From: Betaproteobacteria bacterium
GTDB taxonomy: Bacteria > Pseudomonadota > Gammaproteobacteria > Burkholderiales > JAEUOS01
Reading direction: 5' to 3'
NCBI GenBank assembly: GCA_028292405.1
Contig: JAQGMJ010000042.1
Span: 1-64,000, forward strand
DNA length: 64,000 nt
Below, piece by piece: positions 27,209 to 35,912 of this stretch (position 1 is its first letter; each line of letters begins with the position of its first letter). Below the pieces are notes generated by a model. That model did not search any database. It was not told where the DNA came from and saw only the letters and a program-made list of their open reading frames with translations. The position numbers were made by a program, and so were the translations under genes.

Positions 27209-27216
27209 TGTATACA
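27209..27216. promoter_or_regulatory. Putative GntR operator 2 (TGTATACA) upstream of serine-glyoxylate aminotransferase
   Basis: The same palindrome recurs within AAAATGTATACAAATTT, 87 bases from the first copy (about eight helical turns) and about 86 bases before the aminotransferase ATG. A pair spaced this way could support cooperative binding or looping and joint control of both divergent transcripts. Confidence 0.65.
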
Positions 27217-27302
27217 AATTTCAGATTGATTTGATTCCGCCAACGGCGCATGCTCCGCTTCCGGACCATGCGCTTAAGCACAGCGCGCTCAAGGAGCCTT
27301 TC

Positions 27303-28514
27303 ATGCTGCAATATAGTTTCGCCAAGTCGGGCCGCCACTTTTTGCAGATTCCCGGCCCGTCCAATGTGCCGGACCGCATCCTGCGCGCCATCGACCGCCC
27401 GACCATCGACCATCGCGGCCCGGAGTTCGGCGTGCTCGGCAAATACGTGCTCGAAGGCATGAAGGGCATCTTCCAGACCAAGTCGCCGGTGGTGATCTAC
27501 CCGGCCTCCGGCACCGGCGCCTGGGAGGCGGCGCTGGTCAACGTGCTCTCGCCCGGCGACAGCGTGCTGATGTATGAAAGCGGGCAGTTCGCCACGCTGT
27601 GGAAAAACATGGCGGTGAAAGTCGGCCTGAAGCCCGAGTTCATCGAAGGCGACTGGCGCCGCGCCGCCGATCCCGCCGCCATCGAAGCGCGACTGAAGGA
27701 AGACCGCGGCCACCTGATCAAGGCGGTGTGCGTGGTGCACAACGAAACCTCCACCGGCTGCGTTGCCCGCATTCCGGAAATCCGCAAGGCGATCGACCGC
27801 GCCGCCCATCCCGCGCTGCTGCTGGTCGACACCATCTCCTCGCTCGGCTCCATCGACTATCGCCACGACGAATGGGGCGTGGACGTCACCGTCGGCGGCT
27901 CGCAAAAAGGGCTGATGCTGCCACCTGGCATCTCTTTCAACGCCCTGTCGGACAAGGCGATTGCCGCCTCGAAGAATTCCCGCTCGCTCAAATCCTTCTG
28001 GGGCTGGGAAGAAATGCTCACCGCCAACAAGAACGGCTACTTTCCCTACACCCCGAACACCAACCTGCTTTACGGCCTGCATGAAGCCATCGACATGCTC
28101 AACGAAGAGGGGCTGGAGAACGTGTTCGCGCGCCACAACCGCCACGCCGAAGCAGCGCGCCGCGCCACCCGCGCCTGGGGCATGGAGGTTTTCGCCCGCC
28201 TGCCCTCCGAGTATTCCGGCGTGCTCACCACGGTGATGATGCCCGATGGCCATAACGCCGACGCGCTGCGCAAGGTCATCCTGGAAAAATTCGACATGTC
28301 GCTGGGCCAGGGCCTGGGCAAGATCAGCGGGAAAGTATTCCGCATCGGCCACCTCGGCGACTTCAACGACCTGATGCTGATGGGCACCCTTTCCGGCGTC
28401 GAGATGGGCCTGGAAGTGGCCGGCGTGCCGCACAAGAAGGGCGGCGCGCAAGCCGCGATCGACTATCTCGCCGAGTGCGCCAAGGCGCCGGTGGCGCTCA
28501 AGGCGGCTGCCTGA
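27303..28514 (+). CDS. Serine-glyoxylate aminotransferase (class V, PLP-dependent)
   Basis: The enzyme transfers the amino group of serine (or alanine) to glyoxylate, giving glycine and hydroxypyruvate. The 403-residue protein has the class V motifs QIPGPSNVPDRIL at the N-terminus, YPASGTGAWEAAL, HNETSTGC and LLLVDTISSLGSIDYRHDEWGVDV. The PLP-binding lysine is Lys202 in GGSQKGLMLPPG. AAGGAG precedes ATG 27303, which is preferred over the upstream in-frame ATG 27231. The gene has a GntR-type palindrome in its promoter region and is followed by an intrinsic terminator. It belongs to glyoxylate/C1 metabolism, and the GntR-linked flavoprotein across the divergent promoter could supply glyoxylate or hydroxypyruvate. 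Confidence 0.93.
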   Translation: MLQYSFAKSGRHFLQIPGPSNVPDRILRAIDRPTIDHRGPEFGVLGKYVLEGMKGIFQTKSPVVIYPASGTGAWEAALVNVLSPGDSVLMYESGQFATLWKNMAVKVGLKPEFIEGDWRRAADPAAIEARLKEDRGHLIKAVCVVHNETSTGCVARIPEIRKAIDRAAHPALLLVDTISSLGSIDYRHDEWGVDVTVGGSQKGLMLPPGISFNALSDKAIAASKNSRSLKSFWGWEEMLTANKNGYFPYTPNTNLLYGLHEAIDMLNEEGLENVFARHNRHAEAARRATRAWGMEVFARLPSEYSGVLTTVMMPDGHNADALRKVILEKFDMSLGQGLGKISGKVFRIGHLGDFNDLMLMGTLSGVEMGLEVAGVPHKKGGAQAAIDYLAECAKAPVALKAAA

Positions 28515-28539
28515 CCACGCGCGCTCAAGTGCATCCATC

Positions 28540-28577
28540 AAACCCGAGCCGCATCGCGGTGTTGCTCGGGGTTTCTT
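28540..28577 (+). terminator. Terminator-like hairpin after serine-glyoxylate aminotransferase
   Basis: AAACCCGAGC (28540-28549) pairs with GCTCGGGGTTT (28564-28574) with one bulged G, and is followed by a T-rich stretch. It lies 26 bases beyond the stop codon and separates the gene from the enoyl-CoA hydratase gene. Confidence 0.7.
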
Positions 28578-28607
28578 TCGCCTCGACCTCCTGAACAGGC
28601 TATCGCG

Positions 28608-29387
28608 ATGACCGATTCCGTATTGCTTTCGCGCGAAGGCGCGATCGCCACCATCACCTTCAACAAGCCCGAGCGGATGAACGCACTGGACCGCGGCATG
28701 TGGGAGCACCTCGGCGTGCTGATGCGCGAACTCTCGGCCGATGACGACCTGCGCTGCATCGTGCTGCGCGGCGCCGGCACCCGCGCCTTTGCCGCCGGCG
28801 CCGATATCGCCGAATTCGCCACCGAGCGCGCCGACGCCAAGCAGGCGGCAGGCTACGGCGAGGCGATCCATCACACCATGCAGGCGGTGCGCGAGTGTCC
28901 GCACCCCACGGTCGCGATGATCCACGGCGCCTGCGTCGGCGGCGGGCTGGAAGTGGCGGCGATGTGCGATATGCGCATCTGCGGCGAATCCTCGCGCTTC
29001 GGCATCCCGATCAAAAAGCTCGGCCTCACCATGGCCTACGGCGAACTGATGGGCCTGCTCTCGGTGGTCGGCCCGGCCGTCGCGCTGGAAATCCTGCTCG
29101 AAGGCCGCGTGTTCAAGGCCGACGAGGCGCTGGCCAAGGGCCTGGTCAACCGCGTGGTGGCCGACGGCATGGTCGAAACCGAGGCGATGGAGGCCGCGCA
29201 GCGCATCGCCAGCGGCGCGCCGCTGGTGGCGCGCTGGCACAAGAAATTCATCCGCAAGCTGCAATACGAGGCGCAGCTTTCCGCCGCCGACTGGACCGAG
29301 GGTTTCGCCTGTTTCGACACCGCCGACTACAAGGAAGGCGTGGCCGCTTTTCTCGCCAAGCGCGATCCGGATTTCCGCGCCAGATAA
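28608..29387 (+). CDS. Enoyl-CoA hydratase/isomerase family protein
   Basis: This 259-residue crotonase-fold protein has oxyanion-hole segment RAFAAGADIAEFA near residues 63-75. GACVGGGLEVAAMCDMRICGESSRFGIPIKKLGL spans about residues 104-137. The first catalytic Glu (GGGLE) is present. The second, normally in a PE(I/V) context, is replaced in PIKKLG. This is common in isomerase, racemase or lyase branches of the superfamily, so plain hydratase activity is not assured. It follows the aminotransferase terminator and probably has its own promoter. It is not close to the ECHDC3-like homologue at 11171 in detail. Confidence 0.9.
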   Translation: MTDSVLLSREGAIATITFNKPERMNALDRGMWEHLGVLMRELSADDDLRCIVLRGAGTRAFAAGADIAEFATERADAKQAAGYGEAIHHTMQAVRECPHPTVAMIHGACVGGGLEVAAMCDMRICGESSRFGIPIKKLGLTMAYGELMGLLSVVGPAVALEILLEGRVFKADEALAKGLVNRVVADGMVETEAMEAAQRIASGAPLVARWHKKFIRKLQYEAQLSAADWTEGFACFDTADYKEGVAAFLAKRDPDFRAR

Positions 29388-29496
29388 ACGCGGAAGAGTC
29401 CGTGCCGGGCGAGCGCCGGGCGAGCGCCGGGAGGGCGCGCTTCTGCTATTCTGGCGGCTCGAGAGGCGGCAACCAAAGCCTCGCTGGAATACAACA

Positions 29497-29940
29497 ATGC
29501 TCAAGATCATTCCGATTGCGCTGGCGCTCTTTGCCTGCGGCGTTGCCCAGGCCCAGGTCTACAAATGGGTCGACAGCAAAGGCGTGACCCACTACGACCA
29601 GAAGCCGCCCGAAGGCGCCAGGTCGAAGGAGCTGCAGCTCCATGACGGCCCGCAGCCCGGCGCCGCGCCCCCGGCAGGCAGCGGCGCGGACTGGGAAGAG
29701 CGCTCCCGCGCCTTCAAGGAGCGCCAGGCCAAGCGCGAAAAAGATGCCGCCAAGCAGGACGCCGACCGCGAAAAACAGGAAGCGCAATGCAAGTCCATGA
29801 CCGGCCAGCTCGCCCAGATGCGCAGCGCCCGGCGTTTTTTCAACAACGACGCAAACGGCGACCGCGTCTACATGGACGACCAGCAGCGCGAGGCGATGAT
29901 GGCGCAGCGCGAACAGGAATACAATCAGAAGTGCAATTGA
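29497..29940 (+). CDS. DUF4124 domain-containing protein (exported)
   Basis: The 147-residue product starts with a signal peptide (MLKIIPIALALFACGVAQA) followed immediately by QVYKWVDSKGVTHYDQKPPEG, the hallmark of DUF4124, a small periplasmic domain widespread in beta- and gammaproteobacteria. A charged helical region (about residues 65-105) rich in Lys, Glu and Gln follows. Two cysteines (about residues 98 and 146) could form a disulfide. Function of the family is unknown. It is 19 bases upstream of a GspE/PulE ATPase gene on the same strand. Confidence 0.87.
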   Translation: MLKIIPIALALFACGVAQAQVYKWVDSKGVTHYDQKPPEGARSKELQLHDGPQPGAAPPAGSGADWEERSRAFKERQAKREKDAAKQDADREKQEAQCKSMTGQLAQMRSARRFFNNDANGDRVYMDDQQREAMMAQREQEYNQKCN

Positions 29941-29959
29941 CTCCCGCCTGGATGCCGCA

Positions 29960-31780
29960 ATGAACGCTGTCGTTACGCCCAGTCCCGCGCCCGCCGGCGG
30001 TTCGGCCGCCTGGCCGAAGTACGAGCGGCGCATCGCGCTGACCGAAGTGCTCGATTCCATGGTCGCCGAGGGCCTGATCGAGGCGACGCAGGCGGAAAAG
30101 ATGAAGCTGGAGTCGCGGATGAAGAAATCCGTGGACCATCCGTTGGTGCAGGTGGCGGCGCAGGCCTGGAAGTCGCTGAAGACCGGCAAGACGCTGACCA
30201 TCGACTCCCTCAGCGAGTGGCTGGCCGCCAAGGCGGGGATGGAGTATTTCCACGTCGACCCGCTGAAAATCGACTTCACCCGCGTCGGCGAGCTGATGTC
30301 GATCACCTACGCCACGCGCTTTTCGATTTTGCCGATCGAGCGCGACAAGAATGTCGTCACCATCGCCACCAGCGAGCCTTTCCTCAGCGACTGGGTGAAG
30401 GAGCTGGAGCAGATCCTGCGCGTGTCGATCCGCCGCGTGGTCGCCAACCCGGCGGACATCAAGCGCTACATCGCCGAGTTCTTCACCCTGGCCAAATCGG
30501 TGAAGGGCGCCTCGAAAGACAAGGACGGCATCGAGTCTGCCGGCATCAACAATTTCGAGCAACTGGTCGAGCTGGGCAACACCGGCCGCGCCATCGACGC
30601 CAACGAGCAGCACGTGGTGCGGGTGGTCGACTGGCTGTTCCAGTACGCCTATGCGCAGCGCGCTTCCGACATCCACCTGGAGCCGCGCCGCGAGCAGGGC
30701 ATCGTGCGCTTTCGCATCGACGGCGTGCTGCAGCAGGTCTACCAGGTGCCGCCGGCGGTGTTCGCCGCCATGACCTCGCGCATCAAGATCATCGGCCGGA
30801 TGGACGTGGCGGAGAAGCGCCGCCCGCAGGACGGCCGCATCAAGACCCGCGCCGCCAACGGCGACGAGGTCGAGTTGCGCCTGTCCACCCTGCCGACCGC
30901 CTTCGGCGAAAAGCTGGTGATGCGGATTTTCGATCCCGACGTGCTGGTGCGCAATTTCTCCGAACTCGGCTTCGGGGAGGAAGACCTGAAGCGCTGGAAC
31001 GGCATGACCGCGCGTCCCCACGGCATCATCCTGGTCACCGGGCCGACCGGCTCGGGCAAGACCGTGACCCTGTATTCGACCCTGAAGCAACTGGCCACCG
31101 CCGAGGTCAACGTCTGCACCATCGAAGACCCGATCGAAATGATCGAGGGCAGCTTCAACCAGATGCAGGTGCTCTCCGCCATCGACCTGAACTTCGCCGA
31201 AGGCCTGCGCGCCCTGATGCGCCAGGACCCGGATATCATCATGGTGGGCGAAATCCGCGACCTCGAAACAGCCGAAATGGCGGTGCAGGCTGCGCTAACC
31301 GGCCACCTGGTTCTCTCCACCCTGCACACCAACGACGCGCCTTCCGCCGTCACCCGCCTGCTCGACCTCGGCGTGCCTTTCTATCTGCTCAACGCCACCC
31401 TGCTGGGCATCATGGCGCAGCGCCTGGTGCGCACCCTGTGCCCGCATTGCAAGGTGGTGTCCGAGCTGCATCACGAAACGCTGTGGAACGAACTGGTGGC
31501 GCCCTTCAAGGCGCCCGCACCCAAACAGGTGTACAAGCCGGTGGGCTGCATCGAATGCCGCAACACCGGCTACAGGGGGCGCGTCGGCATCTACGAGGTG
31601 CTGATGCTGTCTTCCGAGATCAAGCGCCAGATCAACGAGGCCACCGACATCAGCAAGGTGCGCGAGATCGCGTTCAAGGAAGGCATGCGCCCCTTGCGCG
31701 TCTCCGGCGCCATGAAGGTGGCGTCCGGCCTGACCACGCTCGACGAGGTGATGCGCGTGGCGCCGCCCGCCGAAGCCTGA
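29960..31780 (+). CDS. GspE/PulE family secretion/pilus ATPase
   Basis: The 606-residue protein belongs to the type II secretion/type IV pilus assembly ATPases. The N-terminal half carries a T2SSE/MshEN-type domain. The C-terminal ATPase has Walker A GPTGSGKTVT near residues 361-370, an Asp box IEDPIEMIEG, Walker B RQDPDIIMVGEIRDLETAEM, and a His box TGHLVLSTLHTND. A four-cysteine zinc motif (CPHC near 494 and CIEC near 530) is typical of GspE/PilB. No other pilus or secretion genes are adjacent, so it looks like an orphan ATPase. It could serve the type IV pilus whose pilin gene is at the left edge. Confidence 0.92.
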   Translation: MNAVVTPSPAPAGGSAAWPKYERRIALTEVLDSMVAEGLIEATQAEKMKLESRMKKSVDHPLVQVAAQAWKSLKTGKTLTIDSLSEWLAAKAGMEYFHVDPLKIDFTRVGELMSITYATRFSILPIERDKNVVTIATSEPFLSDWVKELEQILRVSIRRVVANPADIKRYIAEFFTLAKSVKGASKDKDGIESAGINNFEQLVELGNTGRAIDANEQHVVRVVDWLFQYAYAQRASDIHLEPRREQGIVRFRIDGVLQQVYQVPPAVFAAMTSRIKIIGRMDVAEKRRPQDGRIKTRAANGDEVELRLSTLPTAFGEKLVMRIFDPDVLVRNFSELGFGEEDLKRWNGMTARPHGIILVTGPTGSGKTVTLYSTLKQLATAEVNVCTIEDPIEMIEGSFNQMQVLSAIDLNFAEGLRALMRQDPDIIMVGEIRDLETAEMAVQAALTGHLVLSTLHTNDAPSAVTRLLDLGVPFYLLNATLLGIMAQRLVRTLCPHCKVVSELHHETLWNELVAPFKAPAPKQVYKPVGCIECRNTGYRGRVGIYEVLMLSSEIKRQINEATDISKVREIAFKEGMRPLRVSGAMKVASGLTTLDEVMRVAPPAEA

Positions 31781-31796
31781 ACGCCCCGCAAGCACC

Positions 31797-33428
31797 ATGT
31801 CAAAGACCACCATCAGCCCCGCCGGGCTGCAGGGAAACGCCGTCAGCCCCGCCGCGCTGCGTGTGGCCCTGGCCGACGGCGGCGAGCTCGCGCTGATCGA
31901 CGTGCGCGAAGGCGGCGTGTTCGCGCAATCCCACCTGCTCACCGCCAGCAACATCGCGCTTTCGGTGCTGGAGTTGCGGGCGCCCGAGTTGCTGCCGCGC
32001 CGCGGCGTGCGCATCGTACTCATCGACGATGGCGACGGTCTGGCCGAACGTGCGCGCGCGGTATTGGGCCGCCATGGCTACACCAGCCTCGCGGTGCTCG
32101 AAGGCGGCACGCCGGGCTGGGGCGCGGCCGGCTACGAATTGTTCTCCGGCACCTTCGTGCCCTCGAAGGCCTTCGGCGAATACGTGGAGCATGCCGACGA
32201 TACCCCGCGCATCGAGCCCGAGACCCTGAAGGCCTGGCAGGACGAAGGGCGCGACATCCTGATCGTCGATTCGCGGCCACAGGACGAATACAAGATGATG
32301 AGCATCCCCGGCGCGATGGATTGCCCGGGGGCGGAGCTGGTGTTCCGCGTGCCCGGCATGCTGCTGTCGGAAAAGACCACCGTGGTGGTCAACTGCGCCG
32401 GCCGCACCCGCTCGATCATCGGCGCGCAGTCGCTGCGCAACGCCGGCATCGCCAACCCGGTGGTTGCACTGAAAAACGGCACCATGGGCTGGCACCTGGC
32501 CGGCTTCGAAGTGGCGCGCGGCAAGACCAACCTGGCCCCGCACCCCGAGCCCGAAGGCCTGGTGATCGCGCAAAGCCTGGCGGGCGAAGTGGCGCGGCGC
32601 TTCGGCGTCGGTTTCATCGACGAGGACGAGCTCGATGCCTTTCGCCTCGACGACGAGCGCACCACCTACATCTACGACGTGCGCCTGCCGGAAGACTTCA
32701 ACGCCGGCCACCGCGAAGACAGCCTGAACGCGCCCGGCGGCCAATTGGTGCAGGCCACGGACACCTATTGCCCGGTGCGCAACGCGCGCATCGTGCTCAT
32801 CGACCGCGACGGCGTGCAGGCGGTGATGACGGCGCACTGGCTGAAGCAGATGGGCTGGCGCGAAGTGTTCGTGCTGAAAGACGGGCTGCAGGCGCCGCTG
32901 GTCACCGGCCGCGCCGGCGCCAAGGCGCTCGGGCTCGATGCCCTGACCGCGCCCGCCGTTGCCGTCACAGACCTGCTGGCTCAGGTGGAGGCCGGCAGCG
33001 TGGAAGTGATCGACGTCGACTCCAGCCTGAAATACCGCAAGAGCCGCATCCCCGGCAGCTGGTATGCGCTGCGCTCGCGCCTGAGCGATTGCCTCAAGCG
33101 CTTCGCGCCCGGCACCCGCCTGGTGTTCTCCTCTTCCAATGGCGTGCTCGCCCGCTATGCCGCCGAGGACGCGAAAGCGCTCGGCTTCGAGGCCGCTTAC
33201 CTGAAGGACGGCACCGCCGCCTGGAAACACGCCGGTTACCGCATGGAGGCGGCCAGCGGCGACGACGATCCGAAATTCTTGAGCGCCACCGAAGACGTCT
33301 GGTACCGCCCCTACGAGCGCAACGGCGGCGTCGAGCAGGCGATGCAGCAATACCTCACGTGGGAAGTAAACCTGCTGGCGCAGCTGGAGCGCGAGCCCTA
33401 CGTCAGCTTCACCACCACGCCGAATTAG
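31797..33428 (+). CDS. Multidomain rhodanese-like protein (four rhodanese domains)
   Basis: The 543-residue protein is built of four rhodanese homology domains, about residues 15-115, 135-240, 275-370 and 390-485. Each opens with a D-V/S-R type strand (LIDVREGG, IVDSRPQDEY, IYDVRLPEDF, VIDVDSSLKY). Only domain 2 keeps the active-site cysteine, Cys200 in VVNCAGRTRS. The equivalent loops of domains 1, 3 and 4 read LIDDGDG, LIDRDGV and FSSSNGV. One catalytic and three non-catalytic modules suggest a sulfur-transfer enzyme with regulatory or binding domains. No signal peptide is seen. It follows the GspE-like gene by 16 bases on the same strand, but the functional link is unclear. Confidence 0.9.
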   Translation: MSKTTISPAGLQGNAVSPAALRVALADGGELALIDVREGGVFAQSHLLTASNIALSVLELRAPELLPRRGVRIVLIDDGDGLAERARAVLGRHGYTSLAVLEGGTPGWGAAGYELFSGTFVPSKAFGEYVEHADDTPRIEPETLKAWQDEGRDILIVDSRPQDEYKMMSIPGAMDCPGAELVFRVPGMLLSEKTTVVVNCAGRTRSIIGAQSLRNAGIANPVVALKNGTMGWHLAGFEVARGKTNLAPHPEPEGLVIAQSLAGEVARRFGVGFIDEDELDAFRLDDERTTYIYDVRLPEDFNAGHREDSLNAPGGQLVQATDTYCPVRNARIVLIDRDGVQAVMTAHWLKQMGWREVFVLKDGLQAPLVTGRAGAKALGLDALTAPAVAVTDLLAQVEAGSVEVIDVDSSLKYRKSRIPGSWYALRSRLSDCLKRFAPGTRLVFSSSNGVLARYAAEDAKALGFEAAYLKDGTAAWKHAGYRMEAASGDDDPKFLSATEDVWYRPYERNGGVEQAMQQYLTWEVNLLAQLEREPYVSFTTTPN

Positions 33429-33431
33429 GCG

Positions 33432-34343
33432 CTAGGCAAGCAGCCCGGCGGACTTGGCGATGCGCCACAGGCCAAGTGCGGCGCAATCAGCCGGGCCCGC
33501 TGCCGTGGCCATGCCGGCAATCGCGAAGGCCTCTACATAGCGCTGCGTCAGCGCGGCATTGCCGAGGATGGTGATGGCGTCCGCATGCGGCGTCGCACCC
33601 GCCGCGCCGGCGATTTCGCTGCCGATCAGCAAGCCCGAAAGATAAGAGGGCAGGGCGGCTTCGCTTAACTGCCCGAACAGGCCGAGGGTACGCGCGGAAA
33701 ACACGCGGCTCATCAGTTCCTGCGGTGCTTCCAGGCCATAGCGCACGCCGCGAACGAAGGCGGCGGGGTCGTGCGGCGCGTCGGCCTGCATCATGCGGCC
33801 CAGAATGGTGTGGCCGCTCAGCGCGGCATAGATTTCGCCGGTCATGTAGCTGGCGAAGCGCACGACTGCGCCTTGCTCGACCCAGGCCCATTTACTGTGG
33901 GTGCCCGGCAGCACCGCGAGATGGCTGCCGGCGGCGGATAGGGCGCCGATGATCTGGGTTTCCTCGCCGCGCATTACGTCGGGCACGCCGGCCGCGTTGG
34001 CGCAGGAGAGGCCCGGCACGATGTGCGCGGAACGGCCGGAGAGCGGCAGCGGCGCCAGTGCGGCGGCGATGGCGGCGGCGTCCGCCGGGCAGGCGCAATA
34101 GGGGGCCTCTGTCCAGCCCTGCTTGCTGCCGATCATGCCGGCGAGGAGCACCGGCGCCTGTGGATGCGTGCGTAACCAGTCACCGCACGTTTGCGCGAAC
34201 GCGCCGGCGAAATCACCGTTTTGCACCCGCATGATGCCCAGGGGGCTGTCGCGCTGTTCGAGGATCGAGCCTTCTGCCCCGAGAAAATAGGCGCGCAGGC
34301 TGGAGGTGCCCCAGTCCAGGCCGATCAATCGCGCCGCGCTCAA
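33432..34343 (-). CDS. dgoK: 2-dehydro-3-deoxygalactonokinase DgoK
   Basis: DgoK phosphorylates 2-keto-3-deoxygalactonate to its 6-phosphate in the De Ley-Doudoroff pathway. The 303-residue product begins SAARLIGLDWGTSSLRAYFL, the ASKHA-kinase phosphate motif in DgoK form. It continues with VLLAGMIGSKQGWTEAPYC, VMRGEETQIIGAL and LPGTHSKWAWVE, all family hallmarks. No ATG or GTG lies in a suitable place. A TTG at 34343 overlaps the kdgK stop as TTGA and is the best start. The gene is last in the minus-strand operon TctC-eda-kdgK-dgoK, consistent with catabolism of an aldonic or uronic acid. Confidence 0.93.
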   Translation of the reverse strand: MSAARLIGLDWGTSSLRAYFLGAEGSILEQRDSPLGIMRVQNGDFAGAFAQTCGDWLRTHPQAPVLLAGMIGSKQGWTEAPYCACPADAAAIAAALAPLPLSGRSAHIVPGLSCANAAGVPDVMRGEETQIIGALSAAGSHLAVLPGTHSKWAWVEQGAVVRFASYMTGEIYAALSGHTILGRMMQADAPHDPAAFVRGVRYGLEAPQELMSRVFSARTLGLFGQLSEAALPSYLSGLLIGSEIAGAAGATPHADAITILGNAALTQRYVEAFAIAGMATAAGPADCAALGLWRIAKSAGLLA

Positions 34344-35263
34344 GCCTGCTCCAGAAACGCCTGCACCGCCTCGCGCCGCGGCAGCGGCGCGACCGCGCCG
34401 AAGCCGGTGGTGGTGAGCGCGGCGGCTGCGTTGGCATAGCGCGCGGCGGCGAGCAGGTCGTCGCCAAAGTGCAGGCGCGCGAGAAAGGCGCCGTCGAAGC
34501 AGTCGCCGGCGCCGGTGGCGTCGACCGCATCGACCGTGTGCCCGGCGATGCGCGTGCGTTCCTCGCGAGTGGCTGCAATGCAGCCGTAGTGGCCCAGCTT
34601 GAGCACCACATTCCGCGTTCCCTGGGCGAGGCACCAGTCGATGATGGCGTCGGGCTCGTTCAACCCGGAAAGGGCCTGCATGTCTTCCAGGCTCGGCAGC
34701 AGGTAATCGGCCAGCGCGATGGCGCGCAGCATGACTTCGCGCGCGCGTTCCAGCGGCCAGAGTTTCAGGCGCAGGTTGGTGTCGTAGGCCACCTTGACGC
34801 CGGCGGCGCGGGCGATTTGCATCGCCTGAAACGCGGTATCGGCGGCGCTTTCGGAGATCGCCTGGCTGATGCCGGAGACGTGCAAATAGCGCGCGCCTTC
34901 GATCAGTTGCACCGGCAGATCTCCCGGCACCATGCGGCTGGCGGCCGAGCCCTGGCGCAGGTAGGAGAACACGTGGCCGCGCGCGTCGTGGGTGACGAAG
35001 TAGACGGCGGTGTGCGCGGTTGCGGCTATGCCTACGCCGCGCGTATCGACACCTTCCGCGCGCCACAGCGCCTCCAGCATGCGGCCGAACTCGTCGTCGC
35101 CGATGCGCGTGATGTAGCCACAAGGGGCGCCCTGGCGCGCGCAGGCGATGATGGCGTTGGAGGTGTCGCCGCCGTAGCCCTGAAGGTAGTTCGGCTCGCC
35201 CGGCCGGGTCTGGTTGAACTCGATCATCGGTTCGCCCAGGGCAAGGATGGCGGGCTGGGTCAC
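34340..35263 (-). CDS. kdgK: 2-dehydro-3-deoxygluconokinase-like sugar kinase (PfkB family)
   Basis: This 307-residue ribokinase-family (PfkB) enzyme likely phosphorylates 2-keto-3-deoxygluconate to KDPG. It starts with a GTG at 35263 (MTQPAILALGEPMIEFNQ) and has the N-terminal substrate region GGDTSNAIIACARQG. The C-terminal PfkB signature is VDAVDATGAGDCFDGAF, with catalytic Asp and anion hole GAGD. It is one base from the end of eda and overlaps dgoK by four bases. Having kinases for both C4 epimers (gluconate and galactonate types) in one operon feeding one aldolase suggests broad use of sugar acids. Confidence 0.92.
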   Translation of the reverse strand: MTQPAILALGEPMIEFNQTRPGEPNYLQGYGGDTSNAIIACARQGAPCGYITRIGDDEFGRMLEALWRAEGVDTRGVGIAATAHTAVYFVTHDARGHVFSYLRQGSAASRMVPGDLPVQLIEGARYLHVSGISQAISESAADTAFQAMQIARAAGVKVAYDTNLRLKLWPLERAREVMLRAIALADYLLPSLEDMQALSGLNEPDAIIDWCLAQGTRNVVLKLGHYGCIAATREERTRIAGHTVDAVDATGAGDCFDGAFLARLHFGDDLLAAARYANAAAALTTTGFGAVAPLPRREAVQAFLEQA

Positions 35264-35264
35264 G

Positions 35265-35912
35265 TCAGCGGGAGATGATGCTCAGCAGGTCCATCACATG
35301 GCGCGCTTCGTCGACCAGCGCCTTTTGCTCGCGCGAGCGCATCGCCGCGCCGGAAAACAGGCTGCTGCCGATGCCCACGCACTTGGCGCCGGCGTCGAAC
35401 CACTCTTCCATGTTGTCGGCGCTGATGCCGCCGGTGGGGCAAAAGCGGGTGTCGCGAAATATCGCGGTCACCGCTTTCAGGTGCGCCGTGCCGAGCGTGG
35501 AAGCGGGAAAAATCTTCACGATGTCGGCGCCGTCGCGCAGGCAGGCGGCAATTTCGGTCGGCGTCATCGCCCCCGGAAGATAGGCGGCGTTGCCGGCATG
35601 CGCCACCGCGCCCAATCCGGGCGCCAGCCCGGGGGAGACGATGTAGGCGGCGCCGGCATGCAGTACCTCTTCGCATTCCTGCTCGGTCCACACCGTGCCG
35701 GCGCCGATCAGCTGGTGGCTTTCCAGGCGGCGCGAAAAGGCGCGGATCAGCTCGGTGGCGTCCGGCATGGTGAGGGTGATTTCCACCGTCGGAAACCCGG
35801 CCTTCAGCGCGCAGTCGATCGCCAGCGCGCCGTCGTCCGGATTGTCGTAGCGGATGACGGGGATCACGCCATACTTCACCAGCAGGTCGGCAGTTTCGCG
35901 TGCGCTTGGCAT
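35265..35912 (-). CDS. eda: KDPG/KDPGal aldolase (Eda family)
   Basis: This 215-residue class I aldolase cleaves 2-keto-3-deoxy-6-phosphogluconate (or the galactonate epimer) to pyruvate and glyceraldehyde 3-phosphate. From ATG 35912 the family residues are visible. They are the Arg of GVIPVIRYDN, the catalytic Glu in PTVEITLTM, GAGTVWTEQECEEVLHAGA, and the Schiff-base Lys in GADIVKIFPAST near residue 134. GGISADNMEEWFDAG follows. The start overlaps the stop of the TctC gene by one base (TGATG), and kdgK follows after one base. The coupling implies a single catabolic transcript. Confidence 0.94.
   Translation of the reverse strand: MPSARETADLLVKYGVIPVIRYDNPDDGALAIDCALKAGFPTVEITLTMPDATELIRAFSRRLESHQLIGAGTVWTEQECEEVLHAGAAYIVSPGLAPGLGAVAHAGNAAYLPGAMTPTEIAACLRDGADIVKIFPASTLGTAHLKAVTAIFRDTRFCPTGGISADNMEEWFDAGAKCVGIGSSLFSGAAMRSREQKALVDEARHVMDLLSIISR

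Noticed and set aside
26418-29510. 1030-codon minus-strand frame from gntR through the aminotransferase region
   Set aside because: Only the last 225 residues are GntR; the rest is antisense to serine-glyoxylate aminotransferase and the enoyl-CoA hydratase.
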